From G026625185 sp963727835 (GTDB taxonomy: Bacteria; Desulfobacterota; WTBG01; JAGOGO01), in contig CAVSIB010000010.1 in the NCBI GenBank assembly GCA_963727835.1, positions 6,835 through 70,834 on the forward strand: a stretch of 64,000 nucleotides of DNA. Direction: 5' to 3'. The position numbers were made by a program, and so were the translations under genes. Each line of letters starts with the position of its first letter. Position 1 is the first letter of the stretch. Below the pieces are notes generated by a model. The model saw nothing but the letters and a program-made list of their open reading frames with translations. It did no database searches and was not told where the DNA came from. Positions 17,942-27,618 of the stretch are shown here, piece by piece.

Positions 17942-18346
17942 TTAAATTGCCTCGACCCTCCACCTCTTTTCCGCAAAAGATACAAGATACGATTCGATTT
18001 CAATTTTCGGATACTGGCTGACGATTATCTCCCGCGCTTTATTAACCGCTGCTTTGTGTTTCGCTATCTCCTCAGCTTTATTTTGGAAAGCAGCGTTTCC
18101 CCCATAAGCACCACAATCCATATGATGCATCAGGATTACTTTTTTCACCCGGTGGAGCTGGATAGACAGTTTGATCAGGGAAAAAACATATCCCTGAGGG
18201 TTTTCAACTAAATCTTTAGTTGCGCCCGCAACCGAAATCATGTCACAGTCATTAACCAATTGCTTTTCTTCCAACCAGGCATAAACATCTCTGGTTAACC
18301 GAAAATCCATGCATTTGATGAGTACGGTTGAACAAGTGTGCCCCAT
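17942..18346 (-). CDS. Short beta-carbonic-anhydrase-like protein
   Basis: A 134-residue protein with both zinc motifs of beta carbonic anhydrases: C12-M-D14-F-R16 and H75-M-D-C78-G. The spacing and the following GAYGG fit the fold, but the protein is much shorter than the usual 190-220 residues, so parts of the dimer interface are missing. Activity would be CO2/bicarbonate interconversion. It follows an OFA-family transporter on the same strand after a strong terminator, suggesting a linked role in formate, oxalate or bicarbonate handling. The ATG at 18346 has AAGGAGA upstream. Confidence 0.72.
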   Translation of the reverse strand: MGHTCSTVLIKCMDFRLTRDVYAWLEEKQLVNDCDMISVAGATKDLVENPQGYVFSLIKLSIQLHRVKKVILMHHMDCGAYGGNAAFQNKAEEIAKHKAAVNKAREIIVSQYPKIEIESYLVSFAEKRWRVEAI

Positions 18347-18361
18347 AGCTTCTCCTTAAAC

Positions 18362-18394
18362 AAAAAATGTGGGAGCCTCTGACGAGGCCCCCAC
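18362..18394 (-). terminator. Strong terminator between OFA transporter and carbonic anhydrase gene
   Basis: Arms at 18369-18379 and 18384-18394 form an 11-bp stem with one mismatch and a TGAC loop, followed on the minus strand by a run of T (A run at 18362-18367). It terminates the transporter transcript. Confidence 0.85.
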
Positions 18395-18442
18395 AGATAT
18401 ACTGAACTTCTTCACCGATATCCACCAACCCTAACTGATCGC

Positions 18443-19684
18443 CTATTTCTTGGGCGGTTTTAGCAAGGTTAGGGCAATACAGATGCCGATAATGGCCAGG
18501 ATCAGCGTCGGTTTGAAGGCAACGGTGTAACTGCCGAATTGATCTTTTGCGCAACCGGCAATATACCCCCCGATGATAGCTCCCAAGCCGTAAGCGCTGA
18601 AGATGACCCCGTAGTTAAGGGGATAATTTTTCAGACCGAAGAAGCCTGCGGTTGCCGTGGGACCGATGGCCAACCAACCGCCAAGACAAAGCCAAAAACT
18701 GCAGAAGGAAGCAACGTAGACAGCCTTCGTTCCTTCTCCAGCGGTCAACATCGCCGCAGAAGCCAAGCCGATGATGATAAAGGATAGGACGGCAGCCTTG
18801 CGGGGAGTAATTTTATCCGTAAGCCAGCCAAACAGCGGACGCCCCAGGCCGTTAAAGATAGCAAACACCGAAACCAGTCCTGCGCAAGTCACTTTATCGA
18901 GCTTACATACTTCCACCCCACATGCACTCGATATGCCAATTGCCATCAGGCCAGCAGTTGTGCCAATGATGTAACAGAGCCAAAGTCCGTAAGCGGATGA
19001 GGTATTAAGCATTTCACTGGTGGTGAAATCGCCAGTGGCAACACCAGAAGCAGATTGAGGCGGTACCCATCCTGCTGGTGTCCACCCGGTTTCCGGAAAC
19101 TTCATCGGTAGAGCAAGAACCACCGTGATAATAATAAAAGCGATTCCAAAAATACCGAAAGCATTGAGAGGGCCAATGCCGGCAGTATCGATCAGCTTAC
19201 GAGCTAAAGGAGCCGTGATCAGTGCCGATAAGCCAAAGCCCAAGAGAGTCAACCCGACTGCAAGACCCTTCTTGTCGGGAAACCACCGTGCCGCAACCGT
19301 AATGGGGGCTCCGTAAACGATACCAACGCCAGCCCCAGCAACGATTCCGTACGTGATAGTCAAAAAGGTTATGTTGGAGGCAAACTTGGACAGGACCCAC
19401 CCAAGGCCTACAATGATGCCGCCGACGATAGAAACGCGTCGAGGACCAAACTTATCCAAAGGCTTCCCGGTGAGGGGTACAAACAAGGCAAAAAACGCCA
19501 AAAATACCATAAAGGGAAACCCGCTCTGGGTAGCACCGATCGAGAAAAGCGCTTCCAAGGGCTTCTTAAAAACACTCCACGCATAGACGCTTCCCAAACA
19601 TAGGTTGATAACCATCCCCAAAACAATAAAAATCCACCTTCCCTGTTCAGCGGGTAAACCAAAAATTTTTTCGTCTTTAGCCAT
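18443..19684 (-). CDS. OFA family major facilitator (oxalate/formate antiporter-like)
   Basis: A 413-residue inner-membrane transporter with 12 hydrophobic segments. The start WIFIVLGMVINLCLGSVYAWSVF is the family signature, and ITYGIVAGAGVGIVYGAPI, AARWFPDKKGLAVGLTLLGFG and GRPLFGWLTDKITPRKA match OFA members. Substrates in the family include oxalate, formate and other small carboxylates. An AAGGAGG site precedes the ATG at 19684. It is monocistronic apart from possible readthrough to the carbonic-anhydrase-like gene. Substrate is not predictable from sequence. Confidence 0.88.
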   Translation of the reverse strand: MAKDEKIFGLPAEQGRWIFIVLGMVINLCLGSVYAWSVFKKPLEALFSIGATQSGFPFMVFLAFFALFVPLTGKPLDKFGPRRVSIVGGIIVGLGWVLSKFASNITFLTITYGIVAGAGVGIVYGAPITVAARWFPDKKGLAVGLTLLGFGLSALITAPLARKLIDTAGIGPLNAFGIFGIAFIIITVVLALPMKFPETGWTPAGWVPPQSASGVATGDFTTSEMLNTSSAYGLWLCYIIGTTAGLMAIGISSACGVEVCKLDKVTCAGLVSVFAIFNGLGRPLFGWLTDKITPRKAAVLSFIIIGLASAAMLTAGEGTKAVYVASFCSFWLCLGGWLAIGPTATAGFFGLKNYPLNYGVIFSAYGLGAIIGGYIAGCAKDQFGSYTVAFKPTLILAIIGICIALTLLKPPKK

Positions 19685-19966
19685 AGCAAGTTCCTCCTTT
19701 CCATTAAAGGCTAAAGTTATAGACTAGTTCCTTGCTTCACCGAATGAGCTCCCTTTATGCTTTTACCACAAGGGGTCGTCTAAAATCCTATGGCAAGGAA
19801 GTCTATACATACTACAACCATATTCCCGATTCAAGAAAAAATTTGTTGATCGAGACCTTAAAAAATGCCACGAGAAGTTGCGAGCTTGAGATAATGCCGG
19901 AGGAAATAATAAGAAAAGAAAAAATTTCCCTCCAGTGAAAAATTTAACCAATTTTTTTGTGGATAA

Positions 19967-20041
<75 letters not shown>

Positions 20042-20103
20042 AAGAAATTTAATATTACCATCATCATCCCAAACAAGTCAAGCAGGATTGAACTTCCTCA
20101 TTT

Positions 20104-20703
20104 TTATGGAAAATATTTTTTCAGGAGGGGACGAAGTTTCTCCATTGCTCGTGCCCGGTGGCTGATCCGGTTTTTTTCTTCCTCGCTTAGTTCAGCAAAT
20201 GTTTTCCCTAAATCCGGCACTAAAAAAAGAGGATCATAGCCAAATCCATTTCTTCCCCGGGGAGCCTCCGTTATCACTCCTGGGCATTCTCCTTCTACCC
20301 ATTCCCATACACCATCAGGCGTGTATATCACAATCGCGCAAACAAACCGCGCCCCTCGTTCAGATAAAGGGACGCCTCTCATTTCTTGAAACACTTTGGT
20401 ATTATTGTCTTCATCGCGTGCTTGGGGTCCAGCGTAACGCGAAGAAAAAACACCAGGGCGTTGGCCGAGATACGTGATCTCTAAGCCCGAATCATCAGCA
20501 AGGGAGACCTCGCCGGTTATTCGGGCAGTTAGTTCTGCTTTTTTCAACGCATTTTCCCAAAAAGTCTTTCCATCTTCGACAACCGAAAACGGATAATCAA
20601 AGTCTTTCCAAGAAAGGAGAGTTACATCCTCATCCGCTAAAAGAGCACGGAATTCCACAATTTTTCCTTGATTTCTGGTCCCTAAAACTAACTTTTTCGT
20701 CAT
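20104..20703 (-). CDS. rdgB: XTP/dITP pyrophosphatase (RdgB/HAM1)
   Basis: A house-cleaning enzyme that hydrolyses deaminated purine nucleoside triphosphates. The 199-residue product starts KLVLGTRNQGKIVEFRALL and has SLADDSGLEITYLGQRPGVFSSRYAG, GRNGFGYDPLF and SHRARAMEKL, all canonical. The ATG at 20703 is the only good start. A tRNA-Pro follows and may be in the same transcript. Confidence 0.95.
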   Translation of the reverse strand: MTKKLVLGTRNQGKIVEFRALLADEDVTLLSWKDFDYPFSVVEDGKTFWENALKKAELTARITGEVSLADDSGLEITYLGQRPGVFSSRYAGPQARDEDNNTKVFQEMRGVPLSERGARFVCAIVIYTPDGVWEWVEGECPGVITEAPRGRNGFGYDPLFLVPDLGKTFAELSEEEKNRISHRARAMEKLRPLLKKYFP

Positions 20704-21368
20704 GGTACTAAAATTTAAATTGGAAATATTATGTTAGGTCTTTTGTGAACGTGACATCAAAATTATAAGGAATTCCTGCTTTATACACTATGAGCAGTCT
20801 ATGTGTTGATTATACTGCATTTTTGGGAAAAAGACTAACGGTATTGTAACAGCAAAAAACCTGCTTTCACCGAAATTTAGTGATCTGGATTTTGTAATTC
20901 TCATAAAGGCATTTGCTTTGCAAGTATTTTTAATCCTAATAAGGAAGGTGATCTTAACAAGAATTTTTTTCGAGCGAACCCCCAATCAGTTTGTAGGGAT
21001 CACGAAAGGCCGGAATGCATTGTTTTAAATACTCTCTGTGCGATTGAATAATTTTGGGCATTCAACCTATGGCCTGCGCTGAGTTCTATTCTTTCAAGAC
21101 TGAATGCTTATCGTTTTTATAGCATCTAAAAAAACAGCTGCCTGATATTTCGATCCCAGTGAGCCGTTTGAAAATCATCTTTTACTTTTATATTACTATT
21201 TAAAAGACCAAGATGTTATTTTCTTACACCATAAAAATATCCTGTCAACTTTTTAGCAAAGCAAAGCACATTTCCTTTTTTTGTCTTGACTAACATTTTG
21301 AAAATCTATAACAATTAGAATAGAAGTTAATTTTTGCTTTCATCCAATCGGTCAAAAGGAGACCATCG
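20704..21368. other. Divergent intergenic region, 665 bp
   Basis: AT-rich sequence between rdgB and the acyl-CoA synthetase gene. I see no convincing gene or RNA. A possible promoter for the rightward gene is TTGACT at 21286-21291 with TATAAC at 21307-21312, but the spacer is only 15 bp. Confidence 0.35.
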
Positions 21369-23470
21369 ATGGAAAAAATATTCTATCCCGAGTCAATGGT
21401 TATTATCGGACTTTCCTCACGAGCTGAAAACCTCCCCCGGATGATACTTGAGAACCTTTTACGCTGGGGATACCGCGGAAAAATTTTCGGACTAAACCCG
21501 AGAAGTGAGGATATTTACGTGGATGGGATCAAGATGTATAAAAATATTGATGATCTCCCCCAAGTTCCAGATTTGGCGGTATGCTTAATCCCCGCCCGGT
21601 TTATCCCTGACCACGTTGAGATGTGCGGAAAGTTTGGGATAAAACGGATGGCCATCCCTTCCGGCGGTTTTTCTGAGTTTAGTGAGGAGGGAAAAAGGCT
21701 TTCCGAACTCACCCTAAATAATGCCCGAAAATATGGCCTTAGGTTTGTTGGGCCAAATGGCTTTACAGTTGCCAATCGGGCCAATGGCCTTTGCCTGCTC
21801 TTTGTTCCGTTTTATCCTCCCCCGCTTGGAGAAATTTCCGTTATTTCCCAGAGCGGGGGATTAGGAGCCGCTATTTGGAATCCGTTTATAGATGAACATT
21901 TGGGTATGGCAAAATTTGCCAGTGTGGGTAATAAGCTGGATTTAGATGAAGTAGATTTTCTGGAGTATTTCGGAAAGGACCCGGATACGAAAATCATTTT
22001 TATGTACCTGGAAAATATCAAGCGGGGAAAGAAACTCATGGAAGCAGCCTCAGCTATAGACAAGCCAATTATCGTCCTGAAGTCGAACACGACCTCAACA
22101 GGCAGCAAAGCCGCTATGAGCCATACTGCTGCTTTAAGCAATGATGAAGAACGTTATTGATGCTGCGTTTGAAAAGGCGGGAATAATACGGATTCATAAT
22201 TTTCGCGACTTCATCGCCATGGCCAAAGCCTTTAAACTTCCCCGGATGCAAGGAAACCGGATCATGGTCATGAGCCCGGCCGGTGGTTTTGCGGTTACCA
22301 CTGCTGACCTCTGTACTCAGGCGGGCTTTGAGTTTGCTGATCCGGGGGAAGATTTTTACCAAAGTCTGCAAAATTACTCCAAAGCCGGGGTAATCAGATT
22401 TTCCAATCCCTTGGACATGGGAGATATTTACGACCCCAAATTTACCGCCCATATCTTTTCTTCGGTCATGCACAATGAGCATAGTGACTGCGCTCTTTAT
22501 GTGAGTCACTGGCCCCACATGCCCGCGGGAGATGATGTTTTTTCGAGAATGTTACGGGCTGACCTTTCCAAAGAGACCTGGGGAGCCATTCTTTCCTCTG
22601 GAAAACCAGTTGGCGTGTGTCTTTTGGGTATATCCGGGACCATCACCCAGATTAAGAAAAATGTAAATTTCCCGGTTTTTAACAGTCCCGAAGAGATGGT
22701 CCGGGCAATGGCTGCCCAGCGGGATTTCTATGCCCGAAAAGCAACCGGCTCGGTTCCTGAAGAACAACCCTCTCATATCAACCGCGCCGCCGCCCAAAAG
22801 TGGATCACTGCTCATCAAGGCGTCAGCGGTGAAGAAACACTTTCCTTATTATCATTATACGGTATCCCGATTGCAGAATCCTTTGTAGCACACAATGAAA
22901 GCGGAGCAATAAGTCTGGCGGAAAAGATCGGGTATCCGGTCGTGATGAAGGTTGTTTCCCCTGATGCCATTCATAAATCAGAAGCACAAGGGGTTATGGT
23001 AGATATAAAAAATCCAGACGAGGTCAAGAAGGCATTCCTGATGATCAAAAAAAATCTCTCGGCCTATAAACCAGGCGCTGACTTTCAAGGAGTCCGGGTG
23101 CAGAAGATGGCTTCGGATGGATACGATATGTTTATCGGCGGCAAACATGATGAAGCATTTGGCCCAGTCGTGTATTTTGGTTTTGGAGGAATTTACGTGG
23201 AAGTTTTTCAGGATATAGACCTCGCACTCTGCCCGTCAACACAAGCGGAAATTGAAACCAAGATAAAAAAGCTTAAATCGTATTCCATACTCAAAGGTTT
23301 CCGGGGAAACACAAACAGGCGATATCCAGGGATACATAGAGAGTATCGTACGGGTCTCGCATCTCCTCGCTGACTTTCCCCAGATTAAAGAACTCGATAT
23401 AAATCCCTTAAGAATACTATCCGATGGCACAGGAATAGTGGCGTTAGATGCGAGGATAAAGATTGAATAA
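21369..23470 (+). CDS. ADP-forming acetyl/acyl-CoA synthetase, alpha-beta fusion, two frameshifts
   Basis: This enzyme converts acyl-CoA, ADP and phosphate to acid, CoA and ATP, conserving energy in anaerobes; some members act in reverse. The alpha part has the CoA-binding fold (MVIIGLSSRAENLPRMILENLL, RFVGPNGFTV, ISQSGGLGAAI) and the phosphohistidine-type loop MSHTAALSNDE near residue 255. The beta part is an ATP-grasp domain (ESFVAHNESGAISLAEKIGYP, KVVSPDAIHKSEAQGV). Single-base shifts near 22147 and 23305 join three frames; the restored end reads ELDINPLRILSDGTGIVALD. Total about 700 residues, usual for the fused form. AGGAGA precedes the ATG at 21369. Confidence 0.92.
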
Positions 23471-23517
23471 CGATATACCAGAAGGTGCTGGGAGGTGATT
23501 GTTTTTTCTAACTAAAG

Positions 23518-24075
23518 ATGAATTCCTTCAAAACCGTATACACTGCCCCGGTAGGCTTAAGCTCGCTTTTGAAAAGGATTACTCGATCAACTTTGATCTC
23601 TCCGAAGACTCGTTCTCGTTCATCAAGAAGATATTTAACCAGTTCATCCTTTCCCCTTGGGAGACCTGACCCGGCCTAAGGTAAGATGGGGGGAAAATGT
23701 GCGCTTTTCTTCTTCAAAGCCAAGCTTTGACATTTCTTTTTCTATGTGATTTTGAAGTGTTATAAGCTGACCGCCTTGGTCTTCAATCCCTATCCAAACT
23801 ACTCTCGGGCTTTTGAGGGAAGGAAACGCCCCCATATTTTTTACCGCCACTGACCAGGGTTTAAAGCCCCTTATCCCATTCTGAATCCCTTGCGCGATTT
23901 TTTCTATATCCCCTTCCTCAATACCCCCCAAGAATTTTAAAGTAAGATGGATGGATTTGGGATTGACCCACTTGACATCAGCCAGGAATGTCTTAAGCTC
24001 ATTTTGAGTCTTTTCTATGCGAAAAATAATTTCAGCGCTGAGTGGTATGGCAATAAAACTTCTAATTGTGCTCAT
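23518..24075 (-). CDS. thpR: RNA 2',3'-cyclic phosphodiesterase (LigT/ThpR), frameshifted
   Basis: A 2H phosphoesterase of about 185 residues. The two catalytic motifs HLTLKFLG and HLTLGRVRS are present. The start RSFIAIPLSAEIIFRI and the segment SLKSPRVVWIGIED are typical. An extra base near 23652 ends the first frame; the sequence resumes as DELVKYLLDERERVFGEIKV and ends LKPTGAVYTVLKEF at 23518. It is convergent with the synthetase gene. Confidence 0.9.
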
Positions 24076-24737
24076 AACATGTTAATTTAAAATCGATTTC
24101 TGTGCAATGGCAAATACACACCCTGGTTATTATTTTGTATACCCTAAGGCTTGTACTTGCTCTCGCAGGTCTTTATACAATACTACTTGAGCCCCGCTTC
24201 CTTAGTCGGTATTTTTGTGAATATCACGATTGAAAATGCTGACACAATTTAGTCAGAACGCATGAGTCGAGAAAAAATTAAAAACTTATGGAAACGTAGA
24301 GGTTAATAACATGATAAAACTTCATAGAATCTTTTGTCAAATGTTAAGCCCGTCTTCGAGATACGAATTTTAAAAAGCCGTCCACCAGCGCTCCGAAGGA
24401 TGCCGCATCCGCGAACATAACTAACGCCACCCCAATTTTTCGAAATGATTTTTAACCCTTCAACAAGAAGAAGGATTCAGATTAGTTTTTTTCTAAAAAA
24501 TCATAAAAATCTTGACTTTTTAATCTAATATTAATTAGATATTATCTTTACGCAGGGGAACCACAGAGGTCGTCATCCCCCCCCACCGTAGTTTCCTCTA
24601 ATAAAACTGCTTTTATAGAGGAATATCAAATAATGGCATATCATTTTTGGTGCGAGGCTGCAGAAGAAACGCGAAATGCCTGATTTCATCGTGATGGTGA
24701 TGCTTTCTATCCACACTACCAAAAACATATTAATGCC
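24076..24737. other. Intergenic region upstream of polysaccharide island, 660 bp
   Basis: AT-rich sequence that marks the left edge of the polysaccharide island. No credible ORF is seen. It contains a TTGACT -35-like box at 24512-24517 and the palindrome at 24523-24540, so it is the probable promoter region of the export operon. Confidence 0.4.
24523..24540. promoter_or_regulatory. Palindrome over the putative polysaccharide promoter
   Basis: ATCTAAT and ATTAGAT form a perfect 7-bp inverted repeat with an ATTA spacer, starting 5 bp after a TTGACT box. A regulator bound here would cover the spacer and -10. It lies about 200 bp before the transporter genes, so the link is positional. Confidence 0.4.
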
Positions 24738-25526
24738 GTGAGTTCTTATACCTTTTCAATAGATAGAGAATTGAGAAGAAAGCTTGATCTCCTCTGGCTC
24801 CTTACCAGAAAGGAAATAACTTTAAAATATAAAAGGACTTTCCTGGGGATATTCTGGTCTTTGCTGAATCCTATTCTTCTTGCGCTGGTCCTTTTTATTG
24901 CCTTTAAAATATTCATGAAAATTCAGATGGAGAACTATACCTTCTTTTTTCTCTCTGCTCTCTTTCCATGGAACTGGTTTTCTGCCTGCGTCACCGTGTC
25001 TACCGGAACACTCATTAGTAATGTAAGCCTTATAAAAAAGATCAGTTTTCCGAGACATTTTCTTATTCTGGCCACAATTCTGAGTCAGCTTGTCAATTTT
25101 GTCTTTGCTCTCCCCATCCTGATATGCCTTTCGTACTTTTACGCGAAAGGACCTGCGATAAGCTGGTTACTTGCCGTGCCCATCCTGATAGCCATCCAAT
25201 CTATCGTAACCATTGGGATCTGTCTGGCGATTTCCATGGTGAACGCTTATTTCAGAGACTTGGAATATATAATCGGTGTCGGTATCAGTATGCTATTTTG
25301 GTTGACTCCCATTATTTATCCTTTAAAGATGGTTCCAGACGCGTACCGGATTTATCTTACCATCAATCCCTTTACCTATCTTATAACGGCCTGGCGGGAT
25401 GTATTTATGTCAAATGTGATAAATTGGAGCGGTATCGCTATCTCTTTCGGAAGCTCTCTGGTCTTTCTGCTTGTGGGTATCCTTGTCTTTAAACGCCTTG
25501 GGAAAAGGCTGGATGAAGTTCTATGA
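24738..25526 (+). CDS. wzm: Polysaccharide ABC transporter permease (Wzm/TagG type)
   Basis: A 262-residue ABC-2 permease with six hydrophobic segments that exports lipid-linked O-polysaccharide across the inner membrane. Signature segments are LLTRKEITLKYKRTFLGIFW at the N-terminus, FLSALFPWNWFS and YFRDLEYIIGVGISMLFWLTPIIYP. The start is GTG at 24738, with no strong ribosome site. The stop overlaps the ATG of the ATPase gene at 25523, indicating coupling. It begins the polysaccharide island and implies the ABC-dependent export route. Confidence 0.93.
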   Translation: MSSYTFSIDRELRRKLDLLWLLTRKEITLKYKRTFLGIFWSLLNPILLALVLFIAFKIFMKIQMENYTFFFLSALFPWNWFSACVTVSTGTLISNVSLIKKISFPRHFLILATILSQLVNFVFALPILICLSYFYAKGPAISWLLAVPILIAIQSIVTIGICLAISMVNAYFRDLEYIIGVGISMLFWLTPIIYPLKMVPDAYRIYLTINPFTYLITAWRDVFMSNVINWSGIAISFGSSLVFLLVGILVFKRLGKRLDEVL

Positions 25527-26261
25527 ATTCTATCGTTGAAATAAAAGATGTCTGGAAAAAATTTCCCATGAAAAGAGGACAAGCCCGGATTCAAGGAGTT
25601 TATGGTGACTTTGCCCACGGTTCATCAACCGGAGCGCGAATTCTAATTTCTGGGCGTTACAAGGCCTGAGTTTTAATGTCAAACAAGGTGAGTGCCTCGG
25701 CATAATCGGGAGAAATGGGGCGGGAAAAGCACCTTGCTTTCCTTGATGCTCGGCACTATTTATCCGACCAGAGGAACCACAAAAGTTTCAGAAAAGATAA
25801 CGCCCCTTCTTGAGCTTGGAGCCGGGTTTCACCCTGATCTCACGGGCAGAGAGAATATCCTTATAAATGGAGTGCTTCTTGGTCTTACAAGGCATGAGGT
25901 TTCGGAAAGGACGGAAGAGATTATTACTTTTTCCGAGATCGGGGGGTTTATAGATATGCCGGTCCGGACATACTCCAGCGGCATGAATCTCAGGGTAGCC
26001 TTTTCCATTGCAATTCATACCGACCCAAAATTACTTCTTATAGACGAGATTCTTGCCGTAGGCGATGAGGATTTTCAAAAAAAATCCAAAGATGCCTTAA
26101 TTGGGTTAATTAAGGGGGGGGTTACCACAATCCTGGTCTCCCATAATCTGAATGCCATAAAAGAAATCTGCGCCCGGGTTATCTGGCTTGATGAAGGGAA
26201 GATAAGGGCAGAGGGAGAGCCTGAAAGAGTAGTCGAGAACTATCAGGGTCACATAAAATAA
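25523..26261 (+). CDS. wzt: Polysaccharide ABC transporter ATPase (Wzt type), several frameshifts
   Basis: Energises Wzm. The N-terminus IVEIKDVWKKFPM starts at the ATG at 25523; Walker A GRNGAGKST, the signature TYSSGMNLRVAFSIA and Walker B LLLIDEILAVGDEDF follow. At least three one-base shifts (near 25580, 25645 and 25728, the last within Walker A) separate the first third. The protein ends soon after the D-loop/switch region (LVSHNLNAIKEICARVIWLDEG) at about 245 residues and lacks the C-terminal carbohydrate-binding domain of E. coli O9a-type Wzt. So export here should not need a modified chain terminus to be read by Wzt itself. A partial copy of its 3' end lies at 29101. Confidence 0.9.
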
Positions 26262-26289
26262 GATTATTACTTGCAATTGGAGATGAAAG

Positions 26290-26403
26290 ATGACCCGTTC
26301 ACTTGTCTCATCTAAGTTCCCGTACTTTAAGGGCATCATTCCCGTAGGCAGTGCAGGAACTCGATTCTACCCAACAGCTTCGGAATGCCTTGCCTCGGGA
26401 TAA
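26290..26403 (+). pseudogene. Nucleotidyltransferase (GalU/RmlA-type) N-terminal remnant
   Basis: A 37-codon frame with a GGAG ribosome site before the ATG at 26290 contains KGIIPVGSAGTRFYPTA, close to the nucleotide-binding signature of sugar-phosphate nucleotidyltransferases (KxxIPxAGxGTRxxP). It stops at 26403 and nothing downstream resembles the rest of such an enzyme. The region from 26404 to 26578 holds no gene I can support. This looks like the eroded start of a sugar-nucleotide gene. Confidence 0.45.
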
Positions 26404-26578
26404 AGTGATTGCCGCAGGCTTCAAATAAGTGGGAATTGACAGGTGATCGGAATTGACATAAACAGTTTTAACCAAATAGACGATGCTGCCTAGTGTTGGT
26501 TGCAAAACCCCTGAGTCATCAGATACGCTGGCAACAATGACAAAATCTGCTGGAGAATGACTTAAACAAGATGATGCC

Positions 26579-27518
26579 ATGCCTGAAATAAAGCCGTCTA
26601 AGATTCAGGATCGAGGCTTCGTCTGTTTGTCAATTGAGTTGCCCCTCCTGTCCGAATACCAGCAAAGCAATACATGCAGTTGTGGGGAACGGGTTACTTA
26701 AGTTCAAAGATTTCCAAAAATTAATTGACGAGAACGCATGGATTAAAGAGATTGAACTTTCAAATTACGGAGAGATTTTTCTTAATCCTGACCTGCTGGA
26801 AATAATAAAGTACACGTGCAAACGAGAGGTAGCTTCGAAAGCAGACAATGGTGTGAATATTAACAATGTCCAAAAGGATGTGCTGGAAGGTTTGGTTAAA
26901 TATAGACTCCGTAGCATGACCTGTTCTATAGATGGAGCCAGCAATGAAACTTATAAAACTTATCGAGTTAAAGGAAACTTCGAGACTGTGATTGGAAATA
27001 TAAGGAAGATAAATTTTTTCAAGCAAAAGTATCAATCTGAATATCCGAGATTAACCTGGCAATTTATAGTATTTGGGCATAATGAGCATGAAATACCATT
27101 GGCGAGAAAGCTGGCGGGTGAGCTAGACATGAACTTCTATGTAAAGCTTTCGTGGGACGATAAATTCTCACCTATACGAGATCAAGAATATGTCAGAAAA
27201 CTGGTTGGTACTGCTTCTAGAGCGGAATACAAACAAAAGTATGGCATTGAGTATGGACAGGAATTTTGCCATCAGATGTGGGATGAACCCCAGATAAATT
27301 GGGATGGAAAGGTTTTAGGGTGTTGTCGCAACTTCTGGGGTAATTTTGGAGGGAATGCGTTCAGGGATGGACTCCTAAAGAGCATCAATAGCGAAAAGAT
27401 TAAATATGCTATGGATATGCTTCTGGGTAAAAAAATTGCCCGGGAAGACATTCCTTGTACAACATGTAGTATTTATTTTCATATTAGGGAAGAAGGCAAA
27501 TGGCTAATAAGAACCTAA
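26579..27518 (+). CDS. Radical SAM/SPASM protein in polysaccharide locus, frameshifted start
   Basis: The radical SAM motif is CQLSCPSCP near the N-terminus (CxxxCxxC), read in the main frame from about 26620; the ATG at 26579 is joined by a one-base shift near 26597. The middle contains the SAM barrel (EIELSNYGEIFLNPDL, SMTCSIDGASNETY). The C-terminal SPASM part has CHQMWDEPQINWDGKVLGCC and CTTCSIYF, ligands for an auxiliary cluster. Total about 313 residues. Relatives in glycan loci modify sugars or act on a carrier; the substrate is unknown. It lies after the transporter genes and before a methyltransferase-glycosyltransferase fusion. Confidence 0.8.
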
Positions 27519-27618
27519 TTGAGCGTTGCAAATGACCTTACTGTTAAGAAAGAAGCCAAAATAACCGATTCCGAAGGAGCGAAAGGACACAGACTGGCAA
27601 TGGATCAGATTCTCAGTA

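Noticed and set aside
19732..19938. 68-codon frame between OFA transporter and tRNA-Pro
   Set aside because: No ribosome site, no recognisable sequence and it overlaps the promoter region of the leftward transporter.
26308..26580. 90-codon minus-strand frame over the island remnant
   Set aside because: It is antisense to the nucleotidyltransferase-like remnant, has no start signal and no family resemblance.
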